Source of the DNA: Rickettsiales bacterium
GTDB taxonomy: Bacteria > Pseudomonadota > Alphaproteobacteria > Methylaequorales > Methylaequoraceae
DNA length: 46,457 bases
Direction of reading: 5' to 3'
Assembly: GCA_002689325.1 (NCBI GenBank)
Contig: NZFP01000010.1
Span: forward strand, 1-46,457
Both the position numbers and the translations under genes were made by a program. The first letter of the stretch is position 1. Every line of letters starts with the position of its first letter. Under the pieces are notes generated by a model that saw only the letters and a program-made list of their open reading frames with translations, had not been told where the DNA came from and did no database searches. Below, piece after piece: positions 1-7,879 of the stretch.

Positions 1-678
1 CAATTAGCCAGAAAAGCAATCAACCCGCCTGGAGATGCCAAACAAGACTTATGGATTATACAAGAGCTTGCAAATAGAATGGGGCTAAATTGGAATTATC
101 AAGGTCCTGATGAAGTATATGATGAATTAAGTGGTTGTATGGAATCTTTGAAAAATATTTCTTGGGAACGTTTAGTCAATGAAGGAGCTGTTACTTACCC
201 CTCCGATGGAGAAGACAAACCTGGAAATGAGGTTATTTTTGGTGAGGGTTTTCCAACAAAAAATAAGAAAGGAAAACTTGTACCTGCCAAACTAGTTTCT
301 CCAGACGAAGTTCCCGATAAAAACTATCCTTTAGTTCTTACAACAGGAAGATTACTAGAGCACTGGCATACTGGATCAATGACGATGCGGTCAAAAGTTT
401 TATATACAATAGAGCCCCAACCTTTTGTTCATTTATCAAGAAATGAAATGAGAAAAAATAACTTCACACATGACGAAACAGTCGAGCTTTCAACTAGAAG
501 AGGTAAAGTTGAAGTAAAAGTAAGGTTTGATAAGATGATACCTGATGGAATGGTATTTATGCCTTTTTGCTTTGAAAATGCACCAGCAAATCTTTTAACA
601 AACCAAGCGTTGGATCCCGACGGAAAGATTCCTGAACTTAAATACTGTGCTGCAAAGATTGCAAAGGTAAGCGCTTAA
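1..678 (+). CDS. fdhA: Formate dehydrogenase alpha subunit, C-terminal part (5' end outside window)
   Basis: The reading frame is open from base 1, so the ATG at 79 in the ORF track is internal and the gene starts before the window. The visible part is the C-terminal end of a molybdopterin oxidoreductase: 'NPPGDAKQDLWIIQELANRM' followed by the molybdopterin dinucleotide-binding domain with 'TTGRLLEHWHTGSMTMRS', which is typical of formate dehydrogenase alpha subunits (FdsA/FdhF type). The enzyme oxidises formate to CO2 using bis-MGD-bound Mo (or W). The neighbouring mobA, fdhD and moaA supply or modify that cofactor, which supports the call. The choice between FdsA-type soluble NAD-linked enzyme and another subtype cannot be made from this fragment. 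It ends convergently with the transporter gene 6 bases away. Confidence 0.93.
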   Translation, partial: QLARKAINPPGDAKQDLWIIQELANRMGLNWNYQGPDEVYDELSGCMESLKNISWERLVNEGAVTYPSDGEDKPGNEVIFGEGFPTKNKKGKLVPAKLVSPDEVPDKNYPLVLTTGRLLEHWHTGSMTMRSKVLYTIEPQPFVHLSRNEMRKNNFTHDETVELSTRRGKVEVKVRFDKMIPDGMVFMPFCFENAPANLLTNQALDPDGKIPELKYCAAKIAKVSA

Positions 679-684
679 TTTATA

Positions 685-2442
685 TTATTCCTTCATGTGA
701 TGTTTTTTATCCACTGGACCAATTAATAAGTTTGATACAAATGCAATTGCGAGCAATGCGGCCATTGCATACATTGTAGTATTATAAAGTGTTGTGGAGG
801 GATTAATAGTTCCTTCTGGCATGTATTGCATTAAATTAGAAATTGTAACGGTTTTCTGTTTTACAAGCAATGAGAGTTGGTCAACAGAAGCTCCATAAAT
901 TTCCTGAAACTTCTCAGGAGACATTTTGCTAGCTAAGTCCTGAATTGCCGTCTCAACTGAACCTTGTCTCAATTGAGTTATCGCAACTGGTCCTAAAACA
1001 CCAGCCGTAGACCATGCAGTCAATAATCTACCGTGTATACCACCAACATATTTAGTCCCAAAGATATCTGCCAGATATGCTGGTATAGTCGCAAATCCTC
1101 CACCATACATTGTAAAAATAACCATTGAAGCAGCATAAAATAAAATTAAATATGTAACAGCTGGATTAACACTCATCGCCTTTGCTGTAAATGGAATAGA
1201 CATGTATAAAAGGAAGCCTAATGAGAAGAATATGAAATAAGTAGTTTTTCTTCCTATAAAATCAGACATTGAAGCCCAAAAAATTCTACCAATCATGTTA
1301 AATACACTAATCATTAAAACGTAAGTACCTGCAAAACCTGCAGTAACAATTACAGGAAGACTTGGAGTAAAGATTTCTATCATCATTGTTTTAGCAACTC
1401 CTATAACTCCAATCCCAGCTGTTACATTAAAGCAAAGTACAACCCATAAAAAATAAAATTGCGGGGTTTTAAGTGCCTGATCTATGTGAACATTGTTTTT
1501 GGTAATTAATCTTGTTTTTTTTGAATCCTCAGGTGGTGTCCAACCTTTTGGGAGCCAACCATCTTTGGGGACTCTGTAAGAAAAGGCCGCAATAGTCATT
1601 ATAATAAAGTAAACAATACCAAGAAATAAAAACGTTTGAGCAGCCCCACTTGAACCTGTTCCAACAATATATACACCTGGATCACCTGGAACAATCATCT
1701 TTGCAATATCGTTAACAGTCACAACAACGACTTCTGTAAGATTCCCAGATATCTCAACAAATCTTCTTCCACTTTCAGTGATAAGGCTAACTGAATCCTC
1801 AGAACCCAAGTATTCAGGAGCCTTATAAAATTTTGCTAGTAAGCGGTCTATTGATAATTTTGCTATCATTGCTCCACCACCAAAGCCCATAATAGCCATA
1901 CCTGTTGCCATACCACGTCTATCTGGAAACCATCTTATGAGCGTTGACACTGGTGAGACATACCCCAGTCCCAGACCAATTCCGCCTATTACCCCATAAC
2001 CTAAATAAAGGAGGTACAAACCTAGTTTTAAAACTATAGGTTCAGAACTGATCATCGGCAAAGACATTGCAATTTCAACACCCTGCTCATGAAGAAAAAT
2101 ACCAAGAGAACCAATAATAAAACCTCCGCCCCAACAACAAGCGGAAACAAAGCCAACCATCCTCGGTCCTACTTCTTCTAACCATTTTCCAGCATATGCG
2201 GCCGCTAGGCCTAGTGAAACAATTGCAACTGAAAAAATCCAAACAACCTGACCCAAACTCCAGTCATCACCAGATGAAGTTACTACCCCAAGAATTTTTA
2301 CCAATGCTGGGTTAAACATACTCCACGCATAGACAGAACCTATGCAGAGATGAATAGCTATGGAAGCGGGTGGAACCAACCATCTATTAAAATTTGGTTT
2401 GGCGATTATATTTTTTTTATGTAGAGTATCGTAAAAACTCAT
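685..2442 (-). CDS. OFA-family MFS transporter (oxalate/formate antiporter-like)
   Basis: This is a 585-residue polytopic membrane protein with about 12 hydrophobic segments and the N-terminal 'GSVYAWSMFNPAL' motif characteristic of the OFA (oxalate:formate antiporter) family of the major facilitator superfamily. It is longer than a standard 400-residue MFS protein because of an insert around residues 200-265 and a second hydrophilic segment near residues 490-545, as seen in some OFA members. It probably moves a small carboxylate across the inner membrane. Its position beside formate dehydrogenase suggests formate or oxalate, but the substrate is inference. It lies directly downstream of mobA (they share base 2442), so it is probably in the fdhD-mobA operon. 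Confidence 0.88.
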   Translation of the reverse strand: MSFYDTLHKKNIIAKPNFNRWLVPPASIAIHLCIGSVYAWSMFNPALVKILGVVTSSGDDWSLGQVVWIFSVAIVSLGLAAAYAGKWLEEVGPRMVGFVSACCWGGGFIIGSLGIFLHEQGVEIAMSLPMISSEPIVLKLGLYLLYLGYGVIGGIGLGLGYVSPVSTLIRWFPDRRGMATGMAIMGFGGGAMIAKLSIDRLLAKFYKAPEYLGSEDSVSLITESGRRFVEISGNLTEVVVVTVNDIAKMIVPGDPGVYIVGTGSSGAAQTFLFLGIVYFIIMTIAAFSYRVPKDGWLPKGWTPPEDSKKTRLITKNNVHIDQALKTPQFYFLWVVLCFNVTAGIGVIGVAKTMMIEIFTPSLPVIVTAGFAGTYVLMISVFNMIGRIFWASMSDFIGRKTTYFIFFSLGFLLYMSIPFTAKAMSVNPAVTYLILFYAASMVIFTMYGGGFATIPAYLADIFGTKYVGGIHGRLLTAWSTAGVLGPVAITQLRQGSVETAIQDLASKMSPEKFQEIYGASVDQLSLLVKQKTVTISNLMQYMPEGTINPSTTLYNTTMYAMAALLAIAFVSNLLIGPVDKKHHMKE

Positions 2443-3059
2443 TAATTGATTCCTCCTAATTTACTAGATATACCCTCAGCTATTTTTAAGTCATCCAGAT
2501 TGTTCACATTAAAAAAGGGATCATATCCAATAAAAGGAAAATTGACTACCCTAGTTTTGATTTTTTTTGAAAAAAGGTCAATTTTTCTTCCGCCTTCCAT
2601 CAAAAATTTCTCCAACAATTTTAAGTTATCAGTATGCCACATAGAAAATACAGGATGAAGTCTTCCTTCGCATTTAGCCATCACTATTTTCTCATCTCTT
2701 AAGTTTTCAAAAAAACATTGAACTAAATTTTCAGGAAAGAAAGGAGAGTCGACTGGAAAAATTACTAACCAGTTACAAAAAGAATCATCGCTTTTTTCTA
2801 ACCATTTGAGACCACTCAAAATACCAACCAGTGGTCCTAAGTTTCCAGAAAGACAATCAGGTATTATTTCAATTTTGTTACCGGATGACTTTTGATTTGA
2901 ATTAATAGCTAAATAATCAACTTGAGCCTTAGCTTTTTCAACTACTAAGCTAATTAATGTTTTATTTGAAACCATTTTTTTTGACTTATCACTGCCCATA
3001 CGTCTAGACAAGCCTCCATTTAAGATTAAACCAAACAACTTTTTTTTAGGATCTTTCAA
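2442..3059 (-). CDS. mobA: Molybdenum cofactor guanylyltransferase MobA
   Basis: This 205-residue cytoplasmic protein carries the nucleotidyltransferase signature 'LNGGLSRRMGSDKS' near residues 13-26, the MobA form of the GGxSxRMGxDK motif. MobA adds GMP to Mo-molybdopterin to make the guanine dinucleotide cofactor used by formate dehydrogenase. The later 'VIFPVDSPFFP' matches the conserved D-x-P segment. The length fits the family (about 190-210). It overlaps the end of fdhD by 14 bases and abuts the transporter gene, so fdhD, mobA and the transporter are likely one transcript serving formate oxidation. Confidence 0.93.
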   Translation of the reverse strand: MKDPKKKLFGLILNGGLSRRMGSDKSKKMVSNKTLISLVVEKAKAQVDYLAINSNQKSSGNKIEIIPDCLSGNLGPLVGILSGLKWLEKSDDSFCNWLVIFPVDSPFFPENLVQCFFENLRDEKIVMAKCEGRLHPVFSMWHTDNLKLLEKFLMEGGRKIDLFSKKIKTRVVNFPFIGYDPFFNVNNLDDLKIAEGISSKLGGIN

Positions 3060-3846
3060 CTCTCTCTTCTCCCGATAATATTACAAACTTTTTGCCTTTT
3101 GCTCTTCCAATTAATGTTAAATTGGCTTGTCTTGCTAATTCAATTCCCCATGCTGTGAACCCAGACCTTGAAATAACCACAGGAATTTTCATGTTAACTG
3201 ACTTGATTACCATTTCACTCGTTAATCTACCTGTTGTGTAGAAGATTTTATCCAGGGATGATATTTTTTTTGACATCATGTAACCAGCAATTTTATCTAT
3301 GGCATTGTGTCTACCAACATCTTCCATATAAATTAAAGGTTTATTTCTTTTACAAAGTACACAACCGTGAATTGCTCCAGCCTTTAAATAAAGGCTCGGG
3401 GTTAGATTTATAGCCTTAGATAATTCATAGATCCAAGAAACCTTGATAATAGATTTATTAGTAAATTTTATTTTTTTAAAATTTTCCATCAGATCACCGA
3501 ATATTGTTCCTTGTGCACAACCTGATGTAACAATCTTTTTTTTCAATTTTTCTTGATAACTTGTTTTTTTTTTTGTTCTAACAACAACAACATTTAAATC
3601 ATCATCATAGTCAATTTTTTCAATTTTAGTTCTTTTAGTTATCATATTTTGATTTAACAAATAACCTACTGCCAGATATTTGGGATAATCACTTACTGTC
3701 ATCATTGTAACTATTTCTTGATCATTTAAGTAGAGAGTTAGAGGTTTTTCCTCAATCACATCTAATCTTTTTTTTCTAAACTCTTCATTAATACCAAAAA
3801 TTTTTCTAGTAAGATTTACTTTATTGGGATTGGGTTTTATTTTCAT
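3046..3846 (-). CDS. fdhD: Formate dehydrogenase accessory protein FdhD
   Basis: This 266-residue protein is the sulfur-transfer accessory factor needed for active formate dehydrogenase; in E. coli FdhD passes sulfur from IscS to the Mo cofactor. The hallmark segments are visible: 'AGAIHGCVLCKRNK', 'EDVGRHNAIDKIAGYM' and 'FYTTGRLTSEMVIKS'. The catalytic loop reads 'VTSGCAQGTIFGDLM', with one cysteine (C110) where E. coli FdhD has a CxxC pair. I recall that form from FdhD proteins associated with FdsA-type enzymes, but cannot verify it here. The N-terminus is very Lys/Asn rich, as in neighbouring genes. It is first in the minus-strand operon and divergent from moaA across 73 bases. Confidence 0.93.
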   Translation of the reverse strand: MKIKPNPNKVNLTRKIFGINEEFRKKRLDVIEEKPLTLYLNDQEIVTMMTVSDYPKYLAVGYLLNQNMITKRTKIEKIDYDDDLNVVVVRTKKKTSYQEKLKKKIVTSGCAQGTIFGDLMENFKKIKFTNKSIIKVSWIYELSKAINLTPSLYLKAGAIHGCVLCKRNKPLIYMEDVGRHNAIDKIAGYMMSKKISSLDKIFYTTGRLTSEMVIKSVNMKIPVVISRSGFTAWGIELARQANLTLIGRAKGKKFVILSGEERVERS

Positions 3847-3919
3847 ATGTTATTAAAAAATCCTTAAACTTATTTATTAATTTGTTCTTTGGTAATAAGA
3901 TAATTAATAAATATTTAAT

Positions 3920-4897
3920 ATGATAGATAAATTTGGAAGAAAAGTTAATTATTTAAGACTATCAGTCACTGATAGATGTGACTTGCGATGCAATTATTGT
4001 ATGCCAAAAAAAAATTCAAAACTTTATCCAAAATCAGAAATTTTATCATTGGATGACCTCAAAAGAATAACAAAGATATTAATAAACTTAGGAATAAAAA
4101 AAATTAGAATCACTGGTGGTGAACCTCTTATAAGAAAGGATATAAGTCAATTTCTTGAATTTATAAGTTCACTCAAACATCAGGGATTAGAGGAAATTTT
4201 GATAACAACAAACGGCACACAACTTAAAAGATATGCTAAAAAAATTTCTGACCTTGGGATTAAAAAAATAAATATTTCTCTTGATTCTTTGAGTTCAAAG
4301 AAATTTAAATATCTTACCAATGGAGGGAATTTAACAGATGTTTTAAATGGAATTTATGAAGCAAAAAAACATAAATTAGATATAAAAATAAACACAGTTC
4401 TTTTGAAAGATTTTAATGAAAATGAAATATTGAAAATGGTAAAATGGTGTGCTGATAATAACTTTAAGCAAACTTTCATAGAAGTAATGCCTATTGGTAA
4501 AGTTGATTTACAAAGATCTAGCCAGTTTTTACCAGTTTCATCTGCGAAGGAAAAAATAAAAAAAGCGTTTGGTCTTGATCCAATATTTTTTAAAACAAAT
4601 GGACCTTCTAGATACTACCAAACAAAAAAACTCAATAATATAATCGGTTTTATATCGCCGCTAACAAATAATTTTTGCTCAACATGTAATAGAATAAGGA
4701 TAACGAGTAATGGAATTCTTTACCCATGTCTTGGTGATAACGGGTCTACAAACTTAATAGACATACTAAAATTTGATGACAATAAATTATCCCAAAAAAT
4801 AAGACGTCTTATATTTAATAAGCCAGAAAAGCATCTTTTTACAGTTGATGACAAAACATATATTAATAATAGATATATGAACACAACAGGTGGTTGA
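3920..4897 (+). CDS. moaA: GTP 3',8-cyclase MoaA
   Basis: This 325-residue radical SAM enzyme performs the first step of molybdenum cofactor synthesis, converting GTP to 3',8-cyclo-7,8-dihydro-GTP. The N-terminal Fe-S motif is C20-x3-C24-x2-C27 ('CDLRCNYC'), followed by 'RITGGEPLIRKDI'. The C-terminal second 4Fe-4S cluster motif is 'NNFCSTCNRIRI...CLG'. The protein ends in the conserved Gly-Gly tail ('MNTTGG') that is required in MoaA. It supports the adjacent formate dehydrogenase. Its TGA stop overlaps the ATG of nadK by one base (TGATG), so the two are probably translationally coupled. Confidence 0.96.
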   Translation: MIDKFGRKVNYLRLSVTDRCDLRCNYCMPKKNSKLYPKSEILSLDDLKRITKILINLGIKKIRITGGEPLIRKDISQFLEFISSLKHQGLEEILITTNGTQLKRYAKKISDLGIKKINISLDSLSSKKFKYLTNGGNLTDVLNGIYEAKKHKLDIKINTVLLKDFNENEILKMVKWCADNNFKQTFIEVMPIGKVDLQRSSQFLPVSSAKEKIKKAFGLDPIFFKTNGPSRYYQTKKLNNIIGFISPLTNNFCSTCNRIRITSNGILYPCLGDNGSTNLIDILKFDDNKLSQKIRRLIFNKPEKHLFTVDDKTYINNRYMNTTGG

Positions 4898-5664
4898 TGA
4901 AATTTAGGAAAATTGGGTTCGTAGCATCTCAAAAACCTGAGGCTATCGAAGCTTTAAAAAAACTAAAAAAACTTTACAAAAATGTACCACCCAACAAAGC
5001 TGACATAATTGTTGCTCTAGGAGGAGATGGGACAATTCTCAAATGCCTGCATGACTATTTAAAAAAAAAAATACCTATTTATGGAATGAATAGAGGATTT
5101 GTTGGTTTTTTGATGAATCAATACTCAGAATGTAATCTTGAAAAAAGATTATCTGAGGCAATACCTTGTAAACTCTATCCATTAAAAATCAAAAGTTTTG
5201 ATACCAAAGGAAATATAAAAGAAGGGCTGGCCTTTAACGATGTTTCAATGATTAGAAATAGTCCCAGGATTGCAAAAATTAAAGTCAAGGTAAATAACAA
5301 AACTAGAATTGATGATTTTTTAGGAGATGGGTGTCTTATTTCAACTCCTGCTGGAAGTTCTGCTTACAATTTATCTTTACGAGGTCCTGTAATACCCGTA
5401 GGCACTGATGTTTTAGCATTAACACCTATTAGCCCTTATAGACCAAGGAGATGGAGAGGTGCTCTTTTAAACAATAATGCAAAGATTACACTTTTATCTC
5501 TAGATTATAAGACGAGACCTGTAAGGGCCGAAGCAGATTTCATGGAATTTAAAAATATAACTAAACTTGAAATTGAGTTGGAAAAGACAAAATTTATGAA
5601 TGTTCTTTTTGACCCTGGTCACGATATGGAAGAAAGAATTATAACTGAACAATTCAACAATTAA
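4897..5664 (+). CDS. nadK: NAD kinase
   Basis: This 255-residue protein phosphorylates NAD to NADP in the cytoplasm. The family motif 'GGDGTILK' lies at residues 42-49, followed by 'GMNRGFVGFLMN' and the glycine-rich 'STPAGSSAYNLSLRGPV', which correspond to the NE/D and GGDG-type segments of NAD kinases. The ORF track starts at a TTG at 4894, but the next codon is an ATG (4897) that overlaps the moaA stop as TGATG, so I take the ATG as the start. It sits between moaA and an ArgE-like gene on the same strand. Confidence 0.95.
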   Translation: MKFRKIGFVASQKPEAIEALKKLKKLYKNVPPNKADIIVALGGDGTILKCLHDYLKKKIPIYGMNRGFVGFLMNQYSECNLEKRLSEAIPCKLYPLKIKSFDTKGNIKEGLAFNDVSMIRNSPRIAKIKVKVNNKTRIDDFLGDGCLISTPAGSSAYNLSLRGPVIPVGTDVLALTPISPYRPRRWRGALLNNNAKITLLSLDYKTRPVRAEADFMEFKNITKLEIELEKTKFMNVLFDPGHDMEERIITEQFNN

Positions 5665-5668
5665 ATCA

Positions 5669-6805
5669 ATGAACTTTAACACACTACTTTCAAAATTAAT
5701 TTCCTTCAAAACAATCAGTATGACGAGTAATAAAGAACTTATGTACTTCATTAGGGACTATTTATCAAAATCAAATATTAATTGTGAGTTGTTAGAAGGT
5801 TCTAAAGGTCAGTTTAATTTATATTCAAGGATAGGACCGAATCAAGACGGTGGAATTTTGCTCTCTGGCCATACTGATGTTGTTCCTACAGAAGGTCAAA
5901 GTTGGAATAGTAATCCTTTTAAACTAATAAATAAAAAAAAAAGATTTTATGGCAGAGGAACATGTGACATGAAAAGTTTCATAGCTGTTTCGTTAGATTT
6001 AGTTTCAAAAATAAATATTAATAACCTTAAAAAACCAATTCACTTAATTTTTTCTTACGATGAAGAGATAGGATGTGTAGGAATACAAAAGATTGTTCCT
6101 TTTATAAAAAAATTAAATCCTAAACCAATGTATTGTATTGTCGGAGAACCCACTGGAATGAAAGTAGTTAATGAGCATAAAGGTAAAAAAAACTTTTTAG
6201 TACAATTCAACGGTGTCGAAGCACACTCATCTTTAATTCATAATGGAGTGAACTCAATTAATTTCTGCACAGAATTCATTGAATTTTTAAAGGATTTACA
6301 AAAATCAATATCCACTTCTTCCAAAAATAGTAATTATAACCCTCCATATTCAACAATTAATGTTGGTTTGATTAAAGGTGGTATTGCTTTAAATATTATT
6401 CCTAAGTATTGTGAAATTGAATTTGAGATCAGAGATACTCCAGAAATAAATTCAGAAAAAATTTTAAAAAAAATTAAAAGTTACTTAAAATTATTAGAGA
6501 AAAAAATGAAAGAAATTAATAAAAAATGTTTTATAACCTTTAAAAATACCAATGATTTCCCTCCATTAAAAACAGATGAAAAAAAAAAAATTATTCAAAT
6601 GGCACTTCAAAAATTAAAATCTAATTCAATTAATTCAGTTAGCTTTGGAACGGAAGCAGGAGTATTCAATAAATTAGGACTTGAGACTATAGTCTGTGGT
6701 CCTGGAAACATAGAACAAGCACATAAACCAAACGAGTACATAGAGGAATCACAAATTATAAAATGTCAAAACTTCCTTAGAAATATAATTGAGTATCTCT
6801 ACTGA
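5669..6805 (+). CDS. argE: Acetylornithine deacetylase (ArgE type, M20 family)
   Basis: This 378-residue cytoplasmic metallohydrolase of the M20/ArgE-DapE family has the metal ligands visible as 'LLSGHTDVVP' (H68, D70) and 'GRGTCDMKS' (D100), then 'YDEEIGCVG' with the catalytic and ligand Glu, 'IVGEPT', and the C-terminal His in 'EQAHKPNEYI'. The overall pattern matches ArgE, which removes acetate from N-acetylornithine in arginine synthesis. Related M20 members such as DapE or other N-acyl amino acid deacylases are the alternatives. It starts 4 bases after nadK and is followed at 18 bases by queA, so it is probably cotranscribed with both neighbours. Confidence 0.85.
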   Translation: MNFNTLLSKLISFKTISMTSNKELMYFIRDYLSKSNINCELLEGSKGQFNLYSRIGPNQDGGILLSGHTDVVPTEGQSWNSNPFKLINKKKRFYGRGTCDMKSFIAVSLDLVSKININNLKKPIHLIFSYDEEIGCVGIQKIVPFIKKLNPKPMYCIVGEPTGMKVVNEHKGKKNFLVQFNGVEAHSSLIHNGVNSINFCTEFIEFLKDLQKSISTSSKNSNYNPPYSTINVGLIKGGIALNIIPKYCEIEFEIRDTPEINSEKILKKIKSYLKLLEKKMKEINKKCFITFKNTNDFPPLKTDEKKKIIQMALQKLKSNSINSVSFGTEAGVFNKLGLETIVCGPGNIEQAHKPNEYIEESQIIKCQNFLRNIIEYLY

Positions 6806-6823
6806 CCTACAAATTTTCACAAA

Positions 6824-7879
6824 ATGTTACTTAGTGATTTAGATTTTAAAATTCCTGATGATCTGATAGCAACTCGACCAGCTAAACCTCGTGACGAATC
6901 AAAATTAGTCATTGTAGAAAATAACTTTAAAACAATTAAATTTAAGAAAATAATTAATATAATTCGGCCTAATGATGCTATTGTTTTTAACGATACTAAA
7001 GTTTTACATAGCTTTTTAAATGGATTTATAAAAACTAGAAAAGTTTCAATCAATTTAAATAAGTTATTTGATCAAAAAAAAGAAATCTGGAGTGTTTTTA
7101 TTAAATCAAATAAAAAACCAAAAATTAATGACAAAATAATTTTTGATAATGAACTTTTTGCATTAATTATAGATGAGATATTTGATAAAAATTATCAATT
7201 TTTTTTAATTAAATTCAATTTAAAGTCAAATGACTTAAAAAAAAAATTAAATAATTTTGGAAAAATTCCTCTTCCACCTTATATAAATAAAAAAAGGACA
7301 ATTGACGAAAATGACTTCCAAGATTATCAAACAGTTTTTGCAGAAAAAGACGGAGCAGTTGCATCTCCTACAGCAAGTTTACATTTTACTAAAAAATTAA
7401 TAAAAGATTTAAAAATAAAAAAAGTTAACTTTATTAATATAACTCTTCATGTTAATGGAGGTACTTTTCTTCCAATTAAAACCCAAAACATTGAGGATCA
7501 TAAAATGCATAGTGAACTTGGTGAAATTTCTGAAGATTCAGCGAAAAGAATTAACAAAGTTAGAGAAAATGGGGGAAGAATAATTGCTGTCGGTACGACA
7601 GTCTTAAGAATTTTAGAGTCGTCAAAAAACTCAAATGGACAAATCCTTCCTTTCAAAGGTGAAACAAATATTTTCCTAAAGCCTGGTTGTTTAATTAATA
7701 CAGTTGATGGAATAATAACAAATTTTCATACACCAAAGTCAAGCTTACTTCTTTTAGTATTTGCACTCTTAGGAAAAGAAAAAACTTTGAATCTTTATAA
7801 CTATGCAATAAAAAATAGATTGAGATTCTTCTCATATGGAGATGCTTGTCTTATTTGGAATAAAAATGGTAAAATTTAG
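6824..7879 (+). CDS. queA: tRNA preQ1(34) S-adenosylmethionine ribosyltransferase-isomerase QueA
   Basis: This 351-residue protein transfers and isomerises the ribosyl moiety of SAM onto preQ1 in tRNA, giving epoxyqueuosine. The family features are an N-terminal 'DLDFKIPDDLIATRPAKPRD', 'AIVFNDTKVL', 'DYQTVFAEKDGAVASPTASL' and 'LHVNGGTFLPI'. The central region is Lys/Asn rich and somewhat eroded compared with well-studied QueA, as expected in such an AT-rich genome, but no key block is missing. Its 3' end overlaps the start of tgt by 14 bases, the classic queA-tgt arrangement. Confidence 0.96.
   Translation: MLLSDLDFKIPDDLIATRPAKPRDESKLVIVENNFKTIKFKKIINIIRPNDAIVFNDTKVLHSFLNGFIKTRKVSINLNKLFDQKKEIWSVFIKSNKKPKINDKIIFDNELFALIIDEIFDKNYQFFLIKFNLKSNDLKKKLNNFGKIPLPPYINKKRTIDENDFQDYQTVFAEKDGAVASPTASLHFTKKLIKDLKIKKVNFINITLHVNGGTFLPIKTQNIEDHKMHSELGEISEDSAKRINKVRENGGRIIAVGTTVLRILESSKNSNGQILPFKGETNIFLKPGCLINTVDGIITNFHTPKSSLLLLVFALLGKEKTLNLYNYAIKNRLRFFSYGDACLIWNKNGKI

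Noticed and set aside
2446-2658. 70-codon plus-strand ORF inside mobA
   Set aside because: It is fully antisense to mobA, has no recognisable motif and no ribosome-binding site; a shadow frame.
7836-7865. Upstream start of tgt as given in the ORF track
   Set aside because: It adds ten residues encoded inside queA; the ATG at 7866 gives the standard Tgt N-terminus.
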